Of a stretch of 5,997 nucleotides of DNA, positions 5,416 to 5,997 are shown piece after piece. This stretch comes from an uncultured Ruminococcus sp. Its GTDB lineage: Bacteria > Bacillota > Clostridia > Oscillospirales > CAG-272. The stretch is from contig CACYEW010000343.1 of assembly GCA_902773455.1 (NCBI GenBank), positions 1-5,997 of the forward strand. The letters are read 5' to 3'. The notes beneath the pieces were generated by a model that made no database searches, was not told where the DNA came from, and worked only from the letters and a program-made list of their open reading frames with translations. The position numbers and the translations under genes are program-made. Positions within the stretch are counted from its first letter, which is position 1, and every line of letters begins with the position of its first letter.

Positions 5416-5997
5416 TCACGGGCCGAGAACTATCGGAGAAGTGCCGGTCTCGTCGTCGTATGTGCCGAGATATTTGCGGAGCCTTATCAGATCGCGCCCG
5501 TCGATCCTGCCGTCGCCGTTGCAGTCCGAACCCGCGAATATCACGTACGGGCTCGTACCCGTCTCGTCGTCGTAAGTGCCGAGGTATTTGCGCAGCCTTA
5601 TGAGGTCGCGTCCGTCTATTGTACCGTCGCCGTTGACGTCGCCGTAAATGAAGCTTACGATTTCAACGCTGCCGGATACGACGCTGAAACTTACGGGTGA
5701 TTCGTCTAAATCATACGCTTCTCTGAATATCACGCTCACCGGATATACGCCTTCTTCGGCGTTGTCGGCGATCCTGAATTTCATCGTGAACACAAGACCG
5801 TCGCCCGAAACGTCCGAACCGTTTTCAAGCGTGACGTTCAGCGTGTAATCCGCGTTGTCGAAACTGACCTCCGCGCCCGTGAAATCAACGCCGATCAGCG
5901 TCATAACAGACGAGTCGTAGGACGGAGTAAGTCTAATATAACTGATACCGGGATTGTTTTTCAGGTAAACCTTGACGCTTACTTCCTTGCCCGGAGC
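5416..5997 (-). CDS. Cohesin-domain and type I dockerin protein, C-terminal 193 residues (5' end outside window)
   Basis: The reading frame stays open to the window edge, 31 codons beyond the internal ATG at 5904, so this is the 3' part of a longer gene. Residues 1 to about 115 are a cohesin-like beta-sandwich, with the typical opening pattern KEVSVKVYLKNNPGI and SYDSSVMTLIGVDF. A type I dockerin follows with two calcium-loop repeats, DVNGDGTIDGRD (120-131) and DCNGDGRIDGRD (158-169), each continuing LIRLRKYLG. All acidic and Asn calcium ligands are present in both. The protein ends with PIVLGP after the second repeat. Dockerins dock secreted enzymes or scaffold parts onto cohesins, so the full protein is probably exported, but the signal peptide and any catalytic module would lie outside the window. 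Transcription ends at its own terminator, so it is not part of the aminotransferase operon. Confidence 0.88.
   Translation of the reverse strand, partial: APGKEVSVKVYLKNNPGISYIRLTPSYDSSVMTLIGVDFTGAEVSFDNADYTLNVTLENGSDVSGDGLVFTMKFRIADNAEEGVYPVSVIFREAYDLDESPVSFSVVSGSVEIVSFIYGDVNGDGTIDGRDLIRLRKYLGTYDDETGTSPYVIFAGSDCNGDGRIDGRDLIRLRKYLGTYDDETGTSPIVLGP

Overview
This window looks like a Bacillota genome of the class Clostridia, probably an uncultured anaerobic gut lineage. That assignment is an inference. It rests on a cohesin/type I dockerin protein of the kind found in Clostridia, Clostridia-like Shine-Dalgarno and sigma-70-type promoter sequences, a fairly GC-balanced and tightly packed single-strand operon, and a membrane-embedded LuxR-type regulator. 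Every credible gene lies on the minus strand, so the window reads from right to left.

Right edge (5416-5997): the C-terminal part of a secreted cohesin plus dockerin protein whose start lies beyond the window. It ends at a good intrinsic terminator with a C(UUCG)G tetraloop (5364-5398). The AT-rich gap that follows (5238-5363) holds a near-ideal promoter, TTGATT-17 bp-TATACT with an extended -10 TG, and a perfect 10-bp palindrome upstream of it.

Centre (1502-5237): the promoter drives an EctB-type class III aminotransferase (diaminobutyrate--2-oxoglutarate transaminase family). After a GC-rich hairpin in a short spacer come a canonical UPF0309-type SIS phosphosugar-binding protein, a BadF/N-acetylglucosamine-kinase-type sugar kinase, and a second, strongly diverged SIS paralogue. 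Junctions between the last three are a 1-nt overlap and a 1-nt gap, so these genes are almost certainly co-translated. The likely logic is that the kinase makes a phosphorylated (amino)sugar and the SIS proteins isomerise, dehydrate or sense it. The aminotransferase would supply or remove an amino group, possibly forming 2,4-diaminobutyrate. No ectA, ectC, nagA, nagB or transporter substrate-binding gene is visible, so the pathway is incomplete here and its substrate is unknown.

Left (97-1491): the last gene of the run encodes a 12-TM, MFS-like membrane protein with a C-terminal LuxR DNA-binding domain, a plausible ligand-sensing regulator of the operon. Left edge (1-96): a non-coding array of three unrelated hairpins, each preceded by the same 9-bp spacer AATTTAGCT. 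It probably continues outside the window.

The most interesting points are the uncharacterised aminotransferase/SIS/kinase/SIS/MFS-LuxR operon, the diverged SIS partner, and the spacer-hairpin array. No tRNA, rRNA, CRISPR array, insertion sequence or pseudogene was recognised.
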